Of a stretch of DNA of 7,856 bases, positions 5,348 to 7,856 are shown in pieces. The position numbers were made by a program, and so were the translations under genes. Every line of letters starts with the position of its first letter. The first letter of the stretch is position 1. Below the pieces are notes generated by a model. That model had not been told where the DNA came from. It made no database searches and saw only the letters and a program-made list of their open reading frames with translations. This DNA is from an uncultured Prevotella sp. (GTDB lineage: Bacteria > Bacteroidota > Bacteroidia > Bacteroidales > Bacteroidaceae), in assembly GCA_905210845.1 (NCBI GenBank), contig CAJLYG010000149.1:1-7856 (forward strand). Reading direction: 5' to 3'.

Positions 5348-6757
5348 TTAGAGCAGGTCTTGCTTCAGTTCCTCTATGTAATCTGCGATACGATGAAGTT
5401 CATCGGGGATCGGTATCCCTTGCGGGCATTTGGGTTGGCATTGGCCACATCCGATACAATGGTCAGCCTGCCTGAGCTTCGGCACACTCCTGTCATATCC
5501 TACGAGGAAGGCTTTGCGCATTTCTGCATAGCGTGGGTCTTTGACTGACTGAGGATAGTTGCTTTCCAGGATACAGTTGTTATAATGGACGAAGATGCCG
5601 GGGATATCAACGCCATAAGGACAGGGCATGCAGTACTTGCAGTCGTTACAAGGGATGGTCTTCATATCGTAGATGTCCTTGGCAATGGTCTTTTCGAGCA
5701 GGGTCATCTCGGCAGGTCGCAGGGGCTTCAGTGGGCAGACCGTCCGGAGATTGTCCTTGAGGTTTTCCATATAGGTCATGCCACTGAGCATGCAAAGCAC
5801 ATCCTTGTGGGTGGCTGCATAGCGGAATGCCCAGGAAGCGATGGAGACTTCAGGGTCAATGGACTGCAATTTCTCTCGTGCATCCTTAGGGATATTCGCC
5901 AGTCTACCTCCTAAGAGAGGTTCCATGATCACGGCTGGTATCCCGCGTTTTTCCAATTGTCCGTATAAGTATCGTGCGTTGACGTTGATCTCGTTGATCA
6001 GATGCGCATAGTCCCAGTCAAGGTAGTTGAGCTCGATTTGAACGAAATCCCAATGCACCTCGCCCTTGTCGTGCATCTCCAAGGCATGGTCGAATACTTT
6101 CTGGTCGCCATGGAAGGAGAACCCGAGGTTACGGATGGTTCCTTCCTTGCGCTTGTCAATGAGCCAGTGGAGTATCCCATTGTTGATGAAGCGGTCGTTG
6201 AAAACTTCCATGGGGCTCTTTTCCCCATCGGGTGTGCCGATGCAATGCAGTAGATAATAGTCGATATAGTCGACTTGCAGCTCTTTTAGGGAGTTGTTGA
6301 ACATGGCGATGGAGTCCTCACGGGAGTAATTTCCCATGTTAGACATCTTGGTGGCAATGAGGAAACTCTTGCGTGGATGGCGCTTCAGTGCGATGCCTGT
6401 ATGGTGCTCCGACTGCCCTTCCGTGTAGACAGGGGATGTGTCGAAGTAGTTGACTCCATGGGCAATGGCATAGTCTACCTGCTTGTTAACCATCTCTTGG
6501 TCTACCTCTCCGTCTCCGCGCTGGCGTTGCCCGTCCTTCTGTCCTTTGGTGGGCAGTCGCATCATTCCATATCCTAAGATAGACACTTTGTCGTGTGTGT
6601 TGGGATTGGTGCGGTATGTCATCTTCCCCATAGGGGGTTCCTGTTGGCTGGGCTGGTTCCCTTTATCCTTGCAGCCTATGGTAAGGGCTGTGGCGGTGGC
6701 TGCCGTTCCTGCTCCGAAGAGCTTTAGGAAGGAGCGCCTGTTGATCTTCTTTTCCAT
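5348..6757 (-). CDS. Aldo/keto reductase fused to C-terminal 4Fe-4S ferredoxin domain, with Tat-type lipoprotein signal
   Basis: This 469-residue protein joins an aldo/keto reductase barrel (about 46-345) to a ferredoxin-like domain (365-450), the architecture of the predicted-oxidoreductase group COG1453. The AKR tetrad is complete: Asp106 and Tyr111 in YFDTSPVY, Lys137 in ATKM, His171 in YYLLHC. The usual cofactor-loop region reads LSGMTYMENLKDNL (324-337), with Thr where many NADP-dependent AKRs have a basic residue. Cysteines 370, 373, 376, 379 and 434, 437, 440, 444 form two C-x2-C-x2-C-x2/3-C sets, enough for two [4Fe-4S] clusters. The N-terminus NRRSFLKLFG (6-15), hydrophobic stretch 14-28 and LTIGC (25-29) read as a twin-arginine signal with a lipobox at Cys29, so the mature protein is predicted to be exported and lipid-anchored. 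It follows the polyferredoxin gene by 13 nt on the same strand, indicating one operon. The substrate is unknown. Confidence 0.88.
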   Translation of the reverse strand: MEKKINRRSFLKLFGAGTAATATALTIGCKDKGNQPSQQEPPMGKMTYRTNPNTHDKVSILGYGMMRLPTKGQKDGQRQRGDGEVDQEMVNKQVDYAIAHGVNYFDTSPVYTEGQSEHHTGIALKRHPRKSFLIATKMSNMGNYSREDSIAMFNNSLKELQVDYIDYYLLHCIGTPDGEKSPMEVFNDRFINNGILHWLIDKRKEGTIRNLGFSFHGDQKVFDHALEMHDKGEVHWDFVQIELNYLDWDYAHLINEINVNARYLYGQLEKRGIPAVIMEPLLGGRLANIPKDAREKLQSIDPEVSIASWAFRYAATHKDVLCMLSGMTYMENLKDNLRTVCPLKPLRPAEMTLLEKTIAKDIYDMKTIPCNDCKYCMPCPYGVDIPGIFVHYNNCILESNYPQSVKDPRYAEMRKAFLVGYDRSVPKLRQADHCIGCGQCQPKCPQGIPIPDELHRIADYIEELKQDLL

Positions 6758-6770
6758 GTGCTTAACGTGT

Positions 6771-7856
6771 TTATTTTACCTTGTGTACTTCGTGCCCTTC
6801 CACATAGATGGCTGAGAAGGGGCGGGCAGGGCAGAGGTTCTCGCATGCCCCGCACCCGATGCAACGCTCTGGGTCGACAGCAGGGACCTGCACTTCCCCA
6901 TCGGGGGTCTGGTAGGGGACCATATTGATGGCTCCGTTCGGACAATGGCGACTGCAGTTGCCGCATTCCACTCCATCGCGCAGGACGACGCAGTTCTTCT
7001 TGATCCATACGGCATGCCCCACGTGGATGGACGACTTGTCCTCTCGCTGGATGAGCTTGATGGCTCCTGTTGGGCAGACTTCAGAACAGCGCGTGCACTC
7101 AGGGCGGCACCAGCCACGCTCATAGCTCATGACAGGTTGCATCAATGTCATGAGACCGGCTGAGGGACGAAGGACGCCATTGGGACATTCGGACACGCAG
7201 AGCTGGCAACCTGTGCAATGTTGAGCCATGTGCTCGGCACTGTAAGAGCCGGGAGGAGTGATCGGCGTGGTACGTTCTGGGGCAACCTTGTCCTCGATCT
7301 TGGCCAGTCCACCTTCGATTTTTTTGTCCTTTTGTGCTTTTGCAACTGCCGTGGAGGCCAGGGCTATCCCTAAGAGAAGATTGCGACGACCCGTGTCAAC
7401 CTGCGTTGTCTTTTCCTCCGAAGATGCATTGGCTCCTGCCGGTGCCGTTGCCTGACGGGAAGAGGAGGCAGGGTGCCGATGGACGGGGTGGCTATAGTGC
7501 AGGGCGTTGAAGCTGCATTGACCAAGACAGTCACCACAGACCACACAACGGGAATAGTCGACTTTATGTTCCTTGAAATCAATGCAAGCTGCCTTACAAT
7601 AGCGGGAGCATTTTCCGCAGTTGTGACATTCTTCCTCGTTGATATGGATCTTCAGCCAGGAGAAACGCGCGAGGAAACTGAGGAAAGTTCCTACGGGACA
7701 GATGGTGTTGCAATAGGTCCTCCCATTCCTCCATGCCAAGACGACAAGGATAACCAAGGTCGCAATGGCAACGATGAAGGTAGGCATGCTCTTGATCCAT
7801 ATATCCGCACTGTAGAAGGCATAGCTGTTGGCATGCTCGGCAATGGCAGCCAAGCC
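6771..7856 (-). CDS. NapH-NapG-like membrane polyferredoxin fusion (5' end outside window)
   Basis: The frame is open at the window edge; a TTG at 7853 is not taken as a start, because the visible N-terminus begins inside a membrane protein. Counting from the first visible codon (Gly1), the order is: a transmembrane segment 24-42; Y-C-N-T-I-C-P-V-G at 48-56, the C-x3-CP motif of NapH-type quinol-oxidising membrane proteins; two ferredoxin cluster motifs at Cys77/80/83/87 and 104/107/110/114; a flexible Ala/Ser/His-rich linker 120-154; an RR at 157-158 followed by a hydrophobic stretch to 174; then four further motifs starting at Cys214, 250, 289 and 332, as in NapG. That makes six potential [4Fe-4S] clusters. 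NapH and NapG normally are separate proteins passing electrons from menaquinol towards periplasmic reductases; here they appear joined. No nitrate reductase subunit is nearby. The downstream Fe-S aldo/keto reductase, 13 nt away, is the obvious partner. Confidence 0.85.
   Translation of the reverse strand, partial: GLAAIAEHANSYAFYSADIWIKSMPTFIVAIATLVILVVLAWRNGRTYCNTICPVGTFLSFLARFSWLKIHINEEECHNCGKCSRYCKAACIDFKEHKVDYSRCVVCGDCLGQCSFNALHYSHPVHRHPASSSRQATAPAGANASSEEKTTQVDTGRRNLLLGIALASTAVAKAQKDKKIEGGLAKIEDKVAPERTTPITPPGSYSAEHMAQHCTGCQLCVSECPNGVLRPSAGLMTLMQPVMSYERGWCRPECTRCSEVCPTGAIKLIQREDKSSIHVGHAVWIKKNCVVLRDGVECGNCSRHCPNGAINMVPYQTPDGEVQVPAVDPERCIGCGACENLCPARPFSAIYVEGHEVHKVK

Noticed and set aside
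7851..7853. TTG as start codon of the polyferredoxin
   Set aside because: The frame stays open to the window edge and NapH-like proteins have further transmembrane helices upstream, so the gene is truncated by the window rather than starting here.
6771..7856. Assignment as part of a periplasmic nitrate reductase (nap) operon
   Set aside because: The NapH and NapG likeness is in the cluster motifs and topology only. No napA, napB or napD is visible, and the downstream gene is an aldo/keto reductase.

Overview
The window reads as chromosomal DNA of a Bacteroidales bacterium, most likely Prevotella/Segatella-like. The evidence is Bacteroidota-type promoter elements (TTTG, a 19-20 nt spacer, then TAnnTTTG), few clear Shine-Dalgarno sites, a DUF5074/YncE-like surface protein coupled to a lipoprotein solute-binding protein, and a secreted pectate lyase with a Bacteroidota-style C-terminal tail. 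It is gene-dense: no gap between genes exceeds about 155 bp. I see no mobile element, CRISPR array, tRNA or rRNA.

Layout. Positions 2-1368 (+) hold the end of a metal-complex or cobalamin uptake operon: the C-terminus of a beta-propeller-like surface protein, then a translationally coupled periplasmic-binding lipoprotein. Position 1369-1456 is a convergent intergenic region with strong hairpins. Positions 1457-3185 (-) hold two membrane proteins, MgtC/SapB family followed by YitT family, each with its own candidate promoter. A 108-bp divergent spacer leads to trmO (+, 3294-3962), a tRNA t6A37 methyltransferase with an almost leaderless promoter. trmO converges on, and overlaps by 41 bp, a family PL1 pectate lyase (-, 3922-5193). 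Positions 5348-7856 (-) hold a two-gene redox module: a NapH-NapG-like polyferredoxin fusion (5' end outside the window), then, 13 nt later, an aldo/keto reductase-ferredoxin fusion with a twin-arginine lipoprotein signal.

How the genes work together. The first two genes form one uptake unit: surface capture, then periplasmic ligand binding. The last two look like one electron-transfer unit, with a membrane quinol/Fe-S protein feeding an exported Fe-S aldo/keto reductase. The central genes (mgtC-like, yitT-like, trmO, pectate lyase) show no obvious shared pathway. The most noteworthy item is the redox pair, because an aldo/keto reductase exported by Tat would be cut off from cytoplasmic NAD(P)H and might take electrons through iron-sulfur clusters instead. 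This is inference from domain architecture.
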